From: Carallia brachiata
Lineage: Eukaryota; Streptophyta; Magnoliopsida; Malpighiales; Rhizophoraceae
DNA: 64,000 nt
Reading direction: 5' to 3'
Assembly (NCBI GenBank): GCA_021464245.1
Contig: JADCRB010000056.1
Span: 310,001 to 374,000, forward strand
Made by a program: the position numbers and the translations under genes. How positions within the stretch are numbered: the first letter of the stretch is position 1; each line of letters starts with the position of its first letter. Of this stretch, positions 10,265-22,047 are shown in pieces. Under the pieces are notes generated by a model. The model searched no databases, was not told the origin of the DNA, and was given only the letters and a program-made list of their open reading frames with translations.

Positions 10265-11898
10265 TAGTTTTTAAAAACAAAAAAAAAAGAAAAAAAAAAT
10301 CTAAAACCGATTGAAGGGATCGATGTTTGAGGGTTGCGAGATTGGGATGAAGGATTGGGATTGGATACCGTGTTTGAGGGGCTGACATTGAGGGCGCGTC
10401 TGAGATATTGAGATTAGGGATTGGGATTGGATGGTGTTGAGGGCGGAAAGTGTGGTTGTGCTAGGGATGACATCGGGCTTAAGGGAGAGTGAGAGAGAAC
10501 AATGCTTTTTCGCAAGAATTATTGTTGCGTTGGAGGGGTCGCAGGCGCAACATAGGCGAAGTGAGAGAAAGGTCTGGAGAAGGCTGGACGTGGGAAAGAG
10601 AGAGCTAGCGTTGAGCTAGTAGAGAGAGAAACAGAGGCCAGTGCAGTGCTTTCATCACTGTCAACGCCGATGCTACTGGTTACCAGTAGCCAGCAACATT
10701 CAATCAATTTTAGGATTTTTTTTTCTTTTTTTTTTGTTTTTAAAAACTAAAAGTATAAATTTTTCAAAAAATGCAAAATCGTTTTTAGGGTTTTTCCTTT
10801 TTTTTTTGTATTTTTGAAAACTAAAAGTATAAATTTTAAAAAATGCAAAGTCATTTTTATTAATGATGACAAAAATAAAATTATATAAAATATTTAATTT
10901 TAGAAATTGAAATTATTTTTTAGAAAATATTTTTTTTGTTAAAAATCAAAATTTTGATTTTTTGTAAAAAAGAAAACTGAAAAAAGAAAGAAAATTGGAA
11001 AAAAGATACTAAAAAAAAAGGAAATTAATTTAACTTTTTTTTTGTTTTTTTAGAAAGTAAAATTATGATTTTGCAAAAAAAAATTTCTTTCCTTTTTGTT
11101 GTCTCATATTAAAAGTATAAATTAACAAAATAAAAAAATACAAAAAAAAATCTGATTTTCGGAATATGCTAAGTCAGCAAATTTTTCTGAAGTGGTATGC
11201 TGATATGTCAAAAAATATCATGTGTAGCAGCTGACATAGCGACGCGTGGCACAGAAAACGGTTGACTAATAGTAGAGAGTATAAATAGTAGACGGAAAAA
11301 TGTTGCAGGGTATAATGTAACAAAAAAACCGACGCAGGAAAAATTACGAAAACCATTAAACGTAGGAGGTAAAGTCTTGTTTTAAGCCAATAAGTTTCTA
11401 TACAAGTTCCCTTAGACATTTATCTCCTAAGATTAAGCACTTAAAGGAAATAAAATTGGAAACAATGTTTCTATATAAGCTCCCCCATTTTTGGGTGTCT
11501 ACGTAATTGGACCCATCTCAAAGTAAAAAGATACATAAACTCGAAAAAATGAGACAAGGGAACAAACGCATTGCAGCCGGCTGCATTGTTGCTACAATAA
11601 GACACTTAATTTTTGCAATGAAAAAACAAATGAAAGATACTTTCAATTTTTGTTGCAATAATTAAACTTCTTGTTGTAGCAACAATATGACAGGTTACAA
11701 TGCATTGACTCTCGTGTCTCATTTTTTAGCATCTAAGTAATTGGATCTATCTCAAAGGGAAAATATAAATAGACGCGAAATAATGAGACGCAGGAATCAA
11801 TGCATTGCAACTGGTCGTATTGTTGCTGTAACATGATTCTTAATTGTTGCAACGAAAAAGCAAATGAAAAATACTAACAATTTTTGTGGCAACAATTA

Positions 11899-12909
11899 AG
11901 GCATCGTTTGGTATGGATTTTTTTTTTAGTTTTTTGTTTATTTTTTGACAAAAAAATAGAAAACATGTTTGGTATCGTTTTTTTTTTCTGTTTTTTGCTG
12001 AAAAGTTGAAAGCATTTCTCAAAAAAAAAAAACAAAATGAGAAAATAATAAATGATACTTTCCTAATTTATTTTTCATTTTCGTTTCTATACTTTCTCTC
12101 ACAACCTTTTCTCTCTCTATCAACTGTTTTACCATATCTCTCTACTCATCCTCCCTATATCTCTCTCTAATCTTTCTCTCTCTAACCTTTTTCTCTTTAT
12201 GCCCTCTCTCTTTTTTCTCTCTCTACTCATTCTCTCTTTATCATCTCTCTCTCTCTCTCTCCGTCTCTCTCTCTACCATTCTCTCTACTTATTCTCTCTC
12301 TACCCTCTCTCTCTCATTTTTCTCTCTCTACCATTCTCTCTACTCATGCTCTCTTTACCCACTCGCTCTTTTCTTTTTCTCCGTCAACCATTCTCTCTAT
12401 TCATTCTCTCTACACTCTCTCTCTCTCTCCTTTTTCTCTCTCTACCATTCTCTCTATACTCACACTCTCTTCTTTTTTTTGCTCTACCATTCTTTCTAGT
12501 CATTTTCTCTCTCCCTCTCTCTCTCCTTTTTCTCTCTCTATCATTCTATCTCTACTTACACTCTCTCCGCTCACACTCTCTTTTTTGCTCGCTTGACCAG
12601 TCTCCCTACACATTCTCTCTCTACCCTCTCTCTCTCTCATTTTTCTCTCTCTACCATTTTCTCTACTCATTCTTTTTCTACCCTCTCTCTCTTTTCTCTT
12701 TCTACCATTCTCTCTCTCTCCTCTTTTTCTCTCTTTATTCATACTTTTTTTACCATTTCTATCACTATCCTTACTCTATCTACTTTCTTATTCTTGTAAA
12801 AAAAACAAAAATTGACAGTAATAAAAACAAAAATTCAACAAACAGTAAAAACAAAAAAACAAAAATTAAGAAACAGTAACAAACAATTGACAACGTCTCC
12901 AAACAGACC
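11899..12909. mobile_element. PIF/Harbinger-like MITE (1.0 kb) with pyrimidine-rich core
   Basis: Flanked by TTA at 11896-11898 and 12910-12912, the 3-bp TSD typical of PIF/Harbinger. The termini are inverted: AGGCATCGTTTGG at the left, GGTCTGTTTGG read inward from the right, resembling the GG...TGTTTGG ends of this superfamily. The uninterrupted neighbouring repeat unit reads AATTAAACTTCTTGTTGTAG where this copy reads AATTA-element-TTAAGCTTTTTGTTGTAG, which supports the boundaries. No transposase is present. A second inner AT-rich layer (11917-12060 and 12797-12890) surrounds the CT tract. Confidence 0.75.
12070..12790. repeat. ~700-bp polypyrimidine tract (CTCTCT/ACCATTCTCTCT minisatellite)
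   Basis: The plus strand is almost only C and T, with occasional A, built from CTCTCT runs and a recurring TCTACCATTCTCTCTACTCA-like motif. The Leu/Ser-rich frames read here are artefacts of composition. Long mirror-symmetric polypurine-polypyrimidine tracts can form triplex (H-DNA); that property is inferred. Confidence 0.9.
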
Positions 12910-13010
12910 TTAAGCTTTTTGTTGTAGCAATAATGTGGCCAGTTACAATCCGTTGGCACTCGCACCTTATTTTTGTGCGACTATGCAATTGAACCCAATC
13001 TCAAAATAAT

Positions 13011-15700
13011 TTATGCTTATTATTTTTTTGGGTCCACCCAACAAATTAAGGACCAAAGCTAAGAAAGTTTATTTTATTTCAAAATTAATTATTTGTCATT
13101 TTTAGTCATTTAATAAAAGAACAAATGCAAAATTTACAATTACAAATTTTAGCAATAATAGAGTAATATGTGAAACAATCAAAAGATGATGTACAACTAA
13201 AAAAAGCAGAATAAGCAACAAATTCTCCAAGAAACAATTAGACAAATTTCCATGTATAATTCCCTAGATGGATGTGCAACAATTACAATTGGATGTGCTA
13301 TAATACTGATATTAAAGTGAAACAAGCAAGCAAGTGCATTTGTAAGAGTTTGTACCTTACTACTTAATCAATTAGTCTTGGTGCAAATTTAATCAGACTC
13401 ACTGCAAATCAAAATTAGCCTTTGAAGTTCAAATTCACAATAAATCCTACCTAACCAAATTATTTTGCTATATTTATTTAAGAAAATGACAAGATTGTTG
13501 ACTTAGTACTATGTAAGTAGCTACAATTATAGTTACCTCATAATGCTACTAATGTTGTTTACATGGTGACTTGACAATTACCTTATTTGCAAATTAACAA
13601 GTACTTCTCCAACACTTATGTTTATACTCATTATCGATTGGCAAGTTTGAAGAAGAAGGAAGTACCTTTAACATCCATTCAGTGACTTCCTTTACCCCAT
13701 GATGTTAAGATAGGGCCATATTTCCATTCTGTTGTAGGTGTTAAGAACAATGGCTTCTTTTATATGATTCAAACTACAAAGCTCCCCAATGGCTCTGGGC
13801 CATTCAACTCTGGCAACAGCAAGATTTCACACATTGCAACTGGTGTAGTATGAACGCGAAGGCCAATTACCACAATACTGGCCCTTTCCTTTGTATATCT
13901 TGCTGGGGTCAATAATGATAATATCAGCTAAGCAATGTAACTGGCAAATTGAAAAAGTCATATATTTTTGTCATGCAAATTATTATGACTGCAATTTATA
14001 AAACACTAAAGAGATGATGCACTAAAGATTATTATTAAGTTAAATAATTTAATAGGAATAGTCATTTATTTATTTACTATAATCAAGGAACTAAAATATC
14101 GACAAGCATAAAACCTAAAATAATGAAGTTGTCCAAGTGTCAGCTTTTTCATATATGCAAATGTCCATTGACAGACATTGATTTGAAATGTTTAGGTTTC
14201 ACAAAATATACAACATTGTCTAAACCAAACTTTTTTTTAATAACGATTCTATGTTCACACAAAGTATCTCGCATTATTGAACTAATGCAAATCAATGAGT
14301 TTCCCAAGAAGAAGACCAATAAGATATCTAAACTGGGAGTGCATGTGATATAACAATTGAGTAAACAACAAGACAATAAAACCTAGATTACACTTCAGAG
14401 CAACAAATCAATTGCAATGAATACTACTCAAATGTTAGGAAAAAAAACAGAAAAAAAATATAGTCCAAAATTCTAAAGCTGAAAAATAAACAAAGAGAGA
14501 GGGAAATAGCCTAATAGGGACTCACTGTCAACGACAGAGATCTTGAATTGTTCAATAGCAAAACCAGTTAAGGAAGAAACTTAAGATCTCAATAATTAGC
14601 ACTTTGTAGCACCTATATTGTGAAATTCCATATCTCAACGGATTATAAACACCTTACTGAGCTACAGATGTAGAAAATCCCACAAAAGCTCTAAATTTTA
14701 TTATACAACAATGCTTCAAATCATGATCAAGCGCTACCAGTCAAAAAATTCAACTTCAAAATTGATATCTTCTTGCTCCATCGATTGTGCTTGCCCCATA
14801 TACTGCTGTTAACCGCTGCTTCGCCCACAAACGGCCGCATCGGTTGAAGAAAACAAGGCAGCCTAAGCAATTTCTGTGGTAGTTGCTTTCGACCATCCCT
14901 TCGTCTTAAAGCTAAAAAATAAACAAACTCTCCAACAAGAGCCCAATAACGTTAAATCAGAATACTCAACTACAATTAAGGAAAAAAGAAAACAACAATA
15001 AAAATTAAAAACTTTTTCAAAAGGGGGAAGTCACAAAAATCGAAGATTTTTTTGAGAATGTTGTCGATGAATTTTCATCGGAACACCTAGGTGTTTCGAC
15101 TCCTCTAGGGTAGTGTTGATGGCAATACCACCTGTACTTTTCGCTCTGACTTTCATCTTTGGCTCAATTGAAGAAAACCAACAATAGCAATAGTACAAAC
15201 AAGAACAATCACAATCACAATCTCAATGTTACATGTACTAGTAGTGTCAATGATAAGGAAAATGAGTGGGCTCATCGTCATTCTCATCTACTAAATGGAC
15301 TTAATTCAATAAACAATTGCCTTCACAAAGAAATTATGCTAAAGTGGCCCCCAAGAAAGTCAAGAGCGAGAGTTTGGGTAGTGCGAAAACAAAGAGTTCG
15401 GTGTCGTTTACACTAAAAAGAGTAAGAGAGAGGACGTGTTAACACAGGAAAATCTTCAAATTTTGCCAAGGCAGAGAAGGGATTGTCAAGTTGTGTTTGT
15501 TGCAGGAATATTGAACTCAAAACCTCAATGAAAAACACAAGGGTCAGGTTACATGGTGGCAATTCCAATGGGCTAAGTTTGTTGCAGGGAAACTAGAGTA
15601 AAATCAAGTTAGGACCAACGGATTTCATACAAGCATTTGAAACTATTAGGGTAATTTGAATGGTTTTTTCGAATTGGAGAAGAAAAGCCCAGGGAAGAAA
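13011..15700. other. Intergenic, no supported gene
   Basis: Mostly AT-rich. Two stretches are less AT-rich (about 13640-13920 and 14740-15420) and hold short frames I cannot match to any family, including a Asn/His-rich 85-residue frame at 15159-15416. The second stretch has dense codon-like composition on the plus strand but no splice-consistent long frame. Confidence 0.4.
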
Positions 15701-16139
15701 GATGGGATCAAAGATGTGGGCAGCCGACTGAGAAAAAATCTATAGGATTAGGTTTTCTTCTTTATTTTTTTAATTTGACAAACAATAATAAAATAAATTA
15801 ACAAATATCCTGATGCTTCTCTATTCGAATTTGAATTTTGAATTTCAAAAACGTATAACCTACTTTCGCGGCATCCTATTTCCTTTGCTGTATTATACTA
15901 TTTTTCTAATTGTGGGACCCACAATCCACCTGGCATGTGGTTGGCATTGGGCATTACCGTATGCCCATGTAATGACCCTCTTTTCATATTTACATTTCAA
16001 TTTTTGATTATTTTATTATTTAGTATAGTGGGCCCCCTTGTCCACGTCGGTGGGTACATGAATCGGTTTTATTTAGTCAGTCTAGGTACTTGTCCCCTTT
16101 ACACTGTGAGAAGCTATTAACTTTCAAAAAGTCTCTTTT
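15701..16139. other. Intergenic, nothing recognised
   Basis: AT-rich with a few GC-richer words (GTGGGACCCACAATCCACC near 15913 and GGGCCCCCTTGTCCACGTC near 16029, each with partial dyad symmetry). No gene, RNA or element boundary is visible. Confidence 0.4.
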
Positions 16140-17190
16140 TTTTTTATCGAAAGAAATCATTGCATTAAAATGATAAGAAATCGTACATAAGTTCGACGAG
16201 AAGGCGTTGGAAAAACTTGCATATGACATGAATAAAGGACAGCAACGATAGCCTACAAACGATATGGTCAAAATAATCATTTAATGACTGAGCATAAAGC
16301 CCGTTTTGAGAAAACACTCAAAATAGGATACTAACTGAACTAGTATTAAACTCACCCAAAATTGAAATTTTAGTTAAGTCTAGACCCGCCGGACCAAGTT
16401 ACACAAGACAGCAAATACCGTAATTCGGCAAACTTGTGATGAAAATTAATTGGATACGCCCGACAACGATTTCTTAGGAAACTAAACTCCGTAACAAGTC
16501 CCCCAATTAAAATTAAACTAACAAACACCATTCCCATCAGATCTGGATACAGCAGTAGCAGTGGAAAGCGGCGAGGGCCTGTACCGATGTCAGCGCTGGC
16601 AGCAACTGGGCAAGCGACGACAACAGCTGGGCCGGCAATGGCGATAGCAGAGCCAATGACAGCAGAAGCAGAGGTGTGGAAGTCGATGGCAGCAGCAATA
16701 GAACCAACAGCGGCGACCAGGGAACTACAGAGATAACAGTGGCGTCAGTCGCCGCATTGCAGAGATAACAGCAACGTTGGCTTTAGCAGCAACTACAGCG
16801 GAGGCGGCGACAAGTGCAAAGGAAGTGATGATAGGGGCAGAGGAAGCGGCAAGAAATATGGCAGAGGAGGCGGCAGAGATGGTGGAGGAGGCAAAAATGC
16901 TGTTTGAGTGTAGAAGATAATGGATCTGATGGAAAGAAAGTTGTGGGCGACCATTTTTAGGCTAAATCTAAAGGATAACAAAGAAAAACCCGTCATATTT
17001 TAAAGAGAGAAAAGAAATGATGGGTTGGAGAAAATGAAATGAAACCTAGGTAAAGAGGAGGAGTAAAGCAAACTAAAAGGGAGCTAGGAAGATGGCCGAC
17101 GGTGGTGGCTAGTTCCACCGCCGACCAAAGAGTAGTGGCTGTTTTAAGGCAGAGAGTTTGACAGATAGAGAGAGATAGTCCCCAAAATAT
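16140..17190 (-). mobile_element. Possible 3'-polyadenylated retroposon (minus strand)
   Basis: Read on the minus strand, a GC-rich leader (17100-16540; rich in GCC/GCT/CTG trinucleotides that encode Ala/Ser/Pro in several frames) passes into AT-richer sequence. It ends with ATGCAATGATTTCTTTCGAT followed by a run of A (complement of the T run at about 16136-16146), the look of a LINE or retrogene 3' end. I see no flanking TSD and no RT, so this could equally be a decayed gene. Confidence 0.3.
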
Positions 17191-17199
17191 TAGACTTAG

Positions 17200-18500
17200 T
17201 GTTTTAATTCAACATGTTTTAAAAGTATTTTATCCTATAGTAAAGTATAGTTTCATACTGATCTTACTTGCAATAGTTGCCTTATTGTCAAGAAACCATT
17301 CTTACATGGAAATCTTCATGAAAAAATTTACATACGTTAGCCATAAAGTTTTGTAGATCTAGAAATAGAGGACCATGTGCGCCTGTTAAAAAAATTACTT
17401 TATGGTCTCAAACAGTCAGTCAAGCAGTACTTCATGCAGTTTGACAATCTTATGATCGACAATAGTTACTGTAAAAGTAATTATGACTGTTGTGTCTATT
17501 ATATTTGTTCATAAATCTGTTACTCTTTGTTGATGACATGTTGATCGCTATGCAGGATGTGTCAAAAATCAATCAATTGAAGGCTCAATTGAGAAATTAG
17601 TTTGAAATAAAGAACTTGGGGGTAGCTAAAAAGATATTGAGAATGGAGATTCAGCGAAATCGAAGTGCAGGATCTTTGTACTTTTCACAAAGAAGTACAC
17701 TATCAAGGGTATAGAGCAACTTAGTAAGCATGACTACAAGCTTGTGAGACTCCATTAGCATGGCATTTCAAATTATGTACAATACAATCTCCTAAAATAA
17801 ATGAGAAAATGAAATAGATGGCACAATTTATATATAGTAATGCAGTTGGAAGTATCATGTATGTTTCAGTCTATACTAGTCTGGGCATTTTATATGTCGC
17901 TAGTGTTGTTTCCAAATTCATAGGTAACCGAGGTAAATTCATTGGAAGGAAGTAACATGGATCCTAAAATATCTCAAATGAACCATAGATGTTGGTTTTA
18001 GTATACAGAAGGAATAGTGGCACTAGTGCTAATATGGTTAGACACGTCAATCATGATTATGCTTGTGACTTGGAAAAAAGAATGTCTCTAATAGGTTACA
18101 TTTTCACTTTATATGATTGTTTTATTACCTAAAAGGCAATTTTATAGTCTACCATTATAATCTTTATAATAGAAGTTGAATACATGGCAGGTCTAGCAAC
18201 AATGAAAGAAGCATTGTAGTTGTGAGGTCTTTTTAGCAATTTGGATTTAGAACAGTGTTCTACTGTTGTATTCTACTATGGTATATTGTAACTGTCAATG
18301 TGACAAAAAATCAAGTGTATTATGAAAGGACTATGCACATTGACATAAGATATTATTTCTTCTGAGATATTATATCACAAAGAGAGTTCGCGGTGGAAAG
18401 CTTGGCTCGACTGATAATTCTAAGGATTTAACGACAAAACTCAATCCTACAGTCAAACTCGAATATAGTTTGGATTTGACTTGTGTTCATAGGAAGTGAG
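17200..18500 (+). pseudogene. Relic A: 3' part of copia pol (RT-RNase H)
   Basis: Heavily mutated but recognisable RT text: a LLYGLKQ-like segment near 17395, the catalytic box as FVDDMLIA near 17527, then VSKINQLKAQL and a RNase H tail ending near 18480. It closely parallels the relic at 56650-57850, including VSKINQLKAQL and the ATTGCAATAGTTGCCTTATT-type words. Stops and frameshifts are frequent. Upstream domains are missing: similarity to relic B starts at about 17200. Confidence 0.8.
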
Positions 18501-18569
18501 GCATGTGAAAGATGATTGGAGAATAACAATGATAGTCTTGACGCAACTCAAGTCAAGACGGAGATTTTT

Positions 18570-19445
18570 TGACAGCTGGTGCTATGATTAGTCAAGAAGA
18601 AATTTCAAAAAGTTCACAGGACAATTGTGGCTTGCATCAATTGCTAACAATAAATCCTTGTAAAGTCTTAATTGTTTTTTTTTTTTTGAGAAGAAAAGTC
18701 TTAATTGTTGATTATGGGTGACAGACACTTTGGTGTTTTGCCCAGTTTGTCAAAATCCGTGTGCTTCTCTTGGATGCTTGACCATTCAAATATGAATTTT
18801 CTCAACAAAATATAAGTAAGTGATGTTACGTGGTCATATTCTTCTTCTTGTTTTTTTTATTTTTTGAAATTATAAACTTTAAATATATTTAACATTACCT
18901 TAAATGTACTCAATTCATCCTAAACCTTGATTTTCCAAAAAAAAAATTAAAAATCTTTCTTAATGCAGTACCTAAATTTTTGTGCTGAGTTTAAATGATA
19001 TAAGGATGAATTTGTCTTATCATCTTACTTTAATCAATAAAAGTGTGACTTTGAATGGGGATAATGTGAAGAAAAAGTAAGGATGGATGGCGTCAAATGG
19101 ACCATGTTCATTGTTTCAGCATTTTTTTTTCCTTTTTTTAATAAATACATACGTGTGGCCTTTTAATAGGCATCTAATTCGAGAGAATGCAAAGCTTTTG
19201 TACATAGAGTTTTAATAGGCAGAATATTTGAGTAGTGAGATATATTAGGTGTAACTTATACATTTGTTGTTGTTTTATAATGAAATATATATATTTTAGT
19301 TATCTTTATTATAGACATAAGTTAAAAGTTGAACCACGTAAATTCTGTCTCTTTTGAGATTTTTATTCACATAATTATTTTTATCACATTTATTTGATTA
19401 AAATAATCATTTTATATCTAATGGTCTAGTGGATTTGTCACAACA
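18570..19445 (+). repeat. Probable 3' LTR of copia relic A
   Basis: It follows the purine-rich GACGGAGATTTTTT and starts TGACAG. It contains the AACCACGTAAATTCTGTCTC words typical of the U5 region of Tork-type plant copia LTRs and ends near CACAACA. It is paralogous to 57993-58605 but about 260 bp longer, mostly from extra sequence at about 18800-19030. Exact edges are approximate. Confidence 0.55.
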
Positions 19446-20092
19446 TTGACCAACTTCAATCCAAATTTGAGTTTATATGGAAGGAAAATAAAATGTATAT
19501 GATTGATTTAAAAAATTGAAGCATACGAGATTTGATTGTAAATATTTTTAAAACTTTAGGATTAAAATGACCTTTTTTTTTCCTTTAAATAACAAGTTCT
19601 ACTCATTTTTAGTAAGAACAAGGTAGATTGGACGTAACTACTCACTGACTTTTCTTTGTTGTTGCAACCTTTGAAACTTCAAAAAACATAGGCATACATA
19701 AGTTTGTATACAGAAAGCACATAGATTTTATAAAATAATAATATTTTTGTACTATTTAACAAGAGAATTTCATATAATATCTATACTTTATATTCTAAAA
19801 TAGCACTTATCTAAATCTAAATTTTAATTTTTTTGCAAAAAAAATAAAAAATATTTTTTTATTTCCTCAATGCATAACTCGATGGTGCATCTCTGTGTAT
19901 GTATTTGAGCCCTTGAAGATTATTGCAGGCTGTCAATATGTCTGCATCCGCGAGAAAAACCAAAGATGAGAAGATTGTTGGCTATATATGTGACACGCAA
20001 ACTTTATTTGTTTCCATTCGTCTGAAAAAACATGCATGCTTTTTAACAACACTTATCTCAGTTACATACACTAAGTTTTATATTATTTGATA
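19446..20092. repeat. Flank shared with 58606-59050 (segmental duplication)
   Basis: Non-coding sequence beyond the copia LTR also matches relic B's flank (for example AGGAAAATAAAA, ATTATTGCAGGCT.TCAATATGT and CAAAGATGAGAAGA in both). The two loci therefore arose by duplication of a segment and not by independent copia insertions. The homology resumes after the gypsy element at about 28860-28935 (TTTACAACACCGCTG versus TTTACAGCACCGCTG near 59015). Confidence 0.75.
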
Positions 20093-20106
20093 GTTTGGAT
20101 GAGATT

Positions 20107-20272
20107 TTTTTTTTTTTTTTTTGCTTATTAGGAGGTTCATTAGGTCTTGAGTTAGGCAATAAAGGTAATTCTCTCCTCCCATAAATCTCACTCTTCCCTT
20201 CCCAGAATTTGAACTCAAGACTTTTACAATAAAAGTCTTGAACTCAAATTATTGGGACGTCCCACGAGGAAC
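20107..20272 (-). mobile_element. tRNA-derived SINE, minus strand
   Basis: Flanked by a 14-bp TSD, GTTTGGATGAGATT (20093-20106) and GTTCGGATGAGATT (20273-20286). On the minus strand the body has GTCTTGAGTTCAAATTCTGG, whose GAGTTCAAATTC resembles a pol III B box, then GAAGGGAAGAGTGAGATTTA, and it ends in poly(A) (the T run at 20105-20122). The same family occurs at 52496-52612. It appears to carry a partial internal duplication of the GTCTTGA(G)TTCAA part. Confidence 0.8.
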
Positions 20273-20291
20273 GTTCGGATGAGATTATGAA

Positions 20292-21129
20292 TATAACGGG
20301 TAAATTTCGAGTTTAAAATAATTAAACTCGAAAATACAAAAATATAAATTATAATAAAAAATTGTAAAATAAAAAGAAAATTTACGTGGGGTCAATCTCC
20401 GTAGATCTTCCGATTAGTGTTCCTTTTTTGACTCCGTCAAGGGCTGCACGAGTTTGATCTTGACAGCAGTAAATTCCACAGCTTTATCTTGAATTGGGTG
20501 GACTGAAACTGGATCTGATTTTGACGTTTAGACTACAGTTAAGAACCACAGAGACCTGATCTGAGCCGATCTGGTTTAATTTCACCGAGGGTCGAAGGGA
20601 CTTGTTCTCGGATCAACTACTTGGATTTTGCTGAGGGCTGTATGAGGTTTGATCCCAACTGGATTTGCAATATTTTGATATTTTGGATATTTTCTCTCTC
20701 AGATTCTAATTTGAGGCGACTGGAGAGTATATACCCAAAATATTTTTGAAAATGTGTATGATAAATATTCTAAGTCTTTACTTTAGAAGATCGCACTTAA
20801 TAGCGTCTAAAGTGTATATGCCCAAAATATAAAAACGTATGGAAGAGAATGTTTTCTCTTTTTGGGACAATTGCAAATTGGATTTCCTTTGCAATTCCAA
20901 TTTGCAATTGTTGCTACCCGTGTTTGTTTTTTTTGTGTCTGTCCAATGGCCATTGGTTCTACTTATTTATAAGCTTTTTGGGTGCCACTGTGTGGTACTG
21001 TGCCACCAACCTTTTGCTGACCTTTTTTTTTTTTTTTCACCGGTGCCTAACTTTGAATTTTTTTTTCTTTTTCTAGAAGCTGACCTTCTAGATTGCCTCA
21101 TCTTTTTTTTTTTTTTTCATGTGTTTACA
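20292..21129 (-). repeat. Gypsy 3' LTR (838 bp)
   Basis: On the minus strand it begins TGTAAACACATG and ends CGAAATTTACCCG. The outer terminal dinucleotide is mutated (TA instead of TG on the plus strand at 20292); the inner end is intact. Confidence 0.93.
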
Positions 21130-21256
21130 AATGCCCACACTTCAAGGGTTGGTAAGAAAAAATTTTACAGAAATGATCCGAACCGAGTCTTGAAGTCCAG
21201 TTTGAAACTTGAGATGTCTTGATGAACATTGAATGTTGAAGCCTTCTATCTCCCCG

Positions 21257-21895
21257 CTAGACCTGCTTTTGTTGGATCTCAACAGGAAACAGATACGATC
21301 CTGAGAAAGTTAGCAGCCCAGCCAATATAAAAATTGAAGTTTTGGCTCCAGTTGCGTTCGAGCTTCCATAGCTCGTAAAGGTTGGCAAAGGTTCTTTGAA
21401 GTTCCAAAACTCTGGTGAGGATGATCCGGTATGCAAAGAACTTGAACCTCCCCAAGAGGAAGGCCAAGCACTTCGGAACTTCAAGACCTGCACACAGAGA
21501 GACTGACTGTAGTGATGATTCTCAAGTCTGCTTCGACGTAAGGAGAGTAGTTGGAACTTCCATGTACGTCGCTGCATCCAAAGGAAGATTAGGATGATTG
21601 CAGCGTCTCATCTCTCTGTGGTAGATGTGAACTAAAGAGAGTAGTTGGAACTCCATGACACCGATGGCGTTGGAGACTGAGTTTCGAGGGCTCTTAGGGA
21701 TCCCTCGAGGAAGACTACTCCTTCTTTTCTTAGCTCGTGCGCCTCAAACTTCTTAATCAAAGAACTTCCTAGGACAAGTGCAGAGACTAGCCATTTTCTT
21801 TTGAGAAGAAGAATAACTGAGGGGTGAGTATTATGACTCGGACATGTAGGATATATATACATAACATAAAGAGATTTTTTTTTTTGAAAAGTCAA
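21257..21895 (-). other. Unrecognised extra coding-like region next to the gypsy 3' LTR
   Basis: Two minus-strand frames, 21632-21895 (87 residues) and 21257-21577 (106 residues), lie between the homeobox gene and the 3' LTR. Composition is codon-like and less AT-rich than surroundings. The shorter-coordinate frame ends in a hydrophobic stretch (TSIFILAGLLTFSGSYLF) that could be a membrane segment. Upstream on the minus strand is a TATA-like ATGTATATATATCC (about 21850-21866). I do not recognise a family. It may be a second captured fragment or the 3' untranslated part of the homeobox gene. Confidence 0.35.
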
Positions 21896-21980
21896 AAAGG
21901 AGGTACACAGAATCGAGTAGGGTTCTCCATTTCCCTTTTCCCCATAAGAGACAAAAGAGGCAGCGGCTGATGCGGGTTAC

Positions 21981-22036
21981 GAAAGTCGTTACCGTATGCT
22001 ACAGAAGTCGTTGCCGTGTGCTGCAGAAGTCGTTGC
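21981..22036. repeat. 22-bp tandem repeat, 2.6 units
   Basis: Units GAAGTCGTT(A/G)CCGT(A/G)TGCT(A/G)C repeat directly just after the stop codon of the homeobox gene (minus-strand view). Confidence 0.8.
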
Positions 22037-22047
22037 ACCTTATCTTG

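Larger units (their letters stand above)
4342..11389. mobile_element. Foldback Mutator-like element with ~680-bp TIRs, interrupted by a copia insertion
   Basis: The outer ends are inverted: GGCTTAAAACAAGAGTTTACC-like sequence begins at 4342 and its complement (GGTAAAGTCTTGTTTTAAGCC) ends at 11389. The inverted similarity runs for about 680 bp: left arm 4342-4966 plus 10270-10315, right arm about 10700-11389. Shared landmarks include TTTTTTGTTACATTATACCC, ATTAGTCAACC and GCTATGTCAGCTGC. The flanks AATAATTTT (4333-4341) and AATAAGTTT (11390-11398) match at 8 of 9 bases, fitting a Mutator TSD. Without the 5.3-kb copia element the unit is about 1.75 kb with a unique loop of about 385 bp (10316-10699). 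No transposase is visible. The copia element landed inside the left arm. Confidence 0.8.
11497..13010. repeat. ~240-bp tandem repeat, about 2.2 units, interrupted by a MITE
   Basis: A unit beginning GTCTACGTAATTGGACC (11497) recurs at about 11729 (CATCTAAGTAATTGGATC) and again in part at about 12978 (GACTATGCAATTGAACCC). Each unit holds TTGTTGTAGCAA(C/T)AAT and a GCATTGCA core. The second unit is split by the MITE at 11899-12909, whose empty site can be read in the first unit near 11664-11670. Confidence 0.75.

Noticed and set aside
12199..12879. 226-residue Leu/Ser-rich open frame
   Set aside because: It follows only from the CTCTCT composition; every frame of this strand is open there and no domain is present.
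15159..15416. Asn/His-rich 85-residue frame
   Set aside because: Low-complexity start, no recognisable domain, no conserved neighbours.
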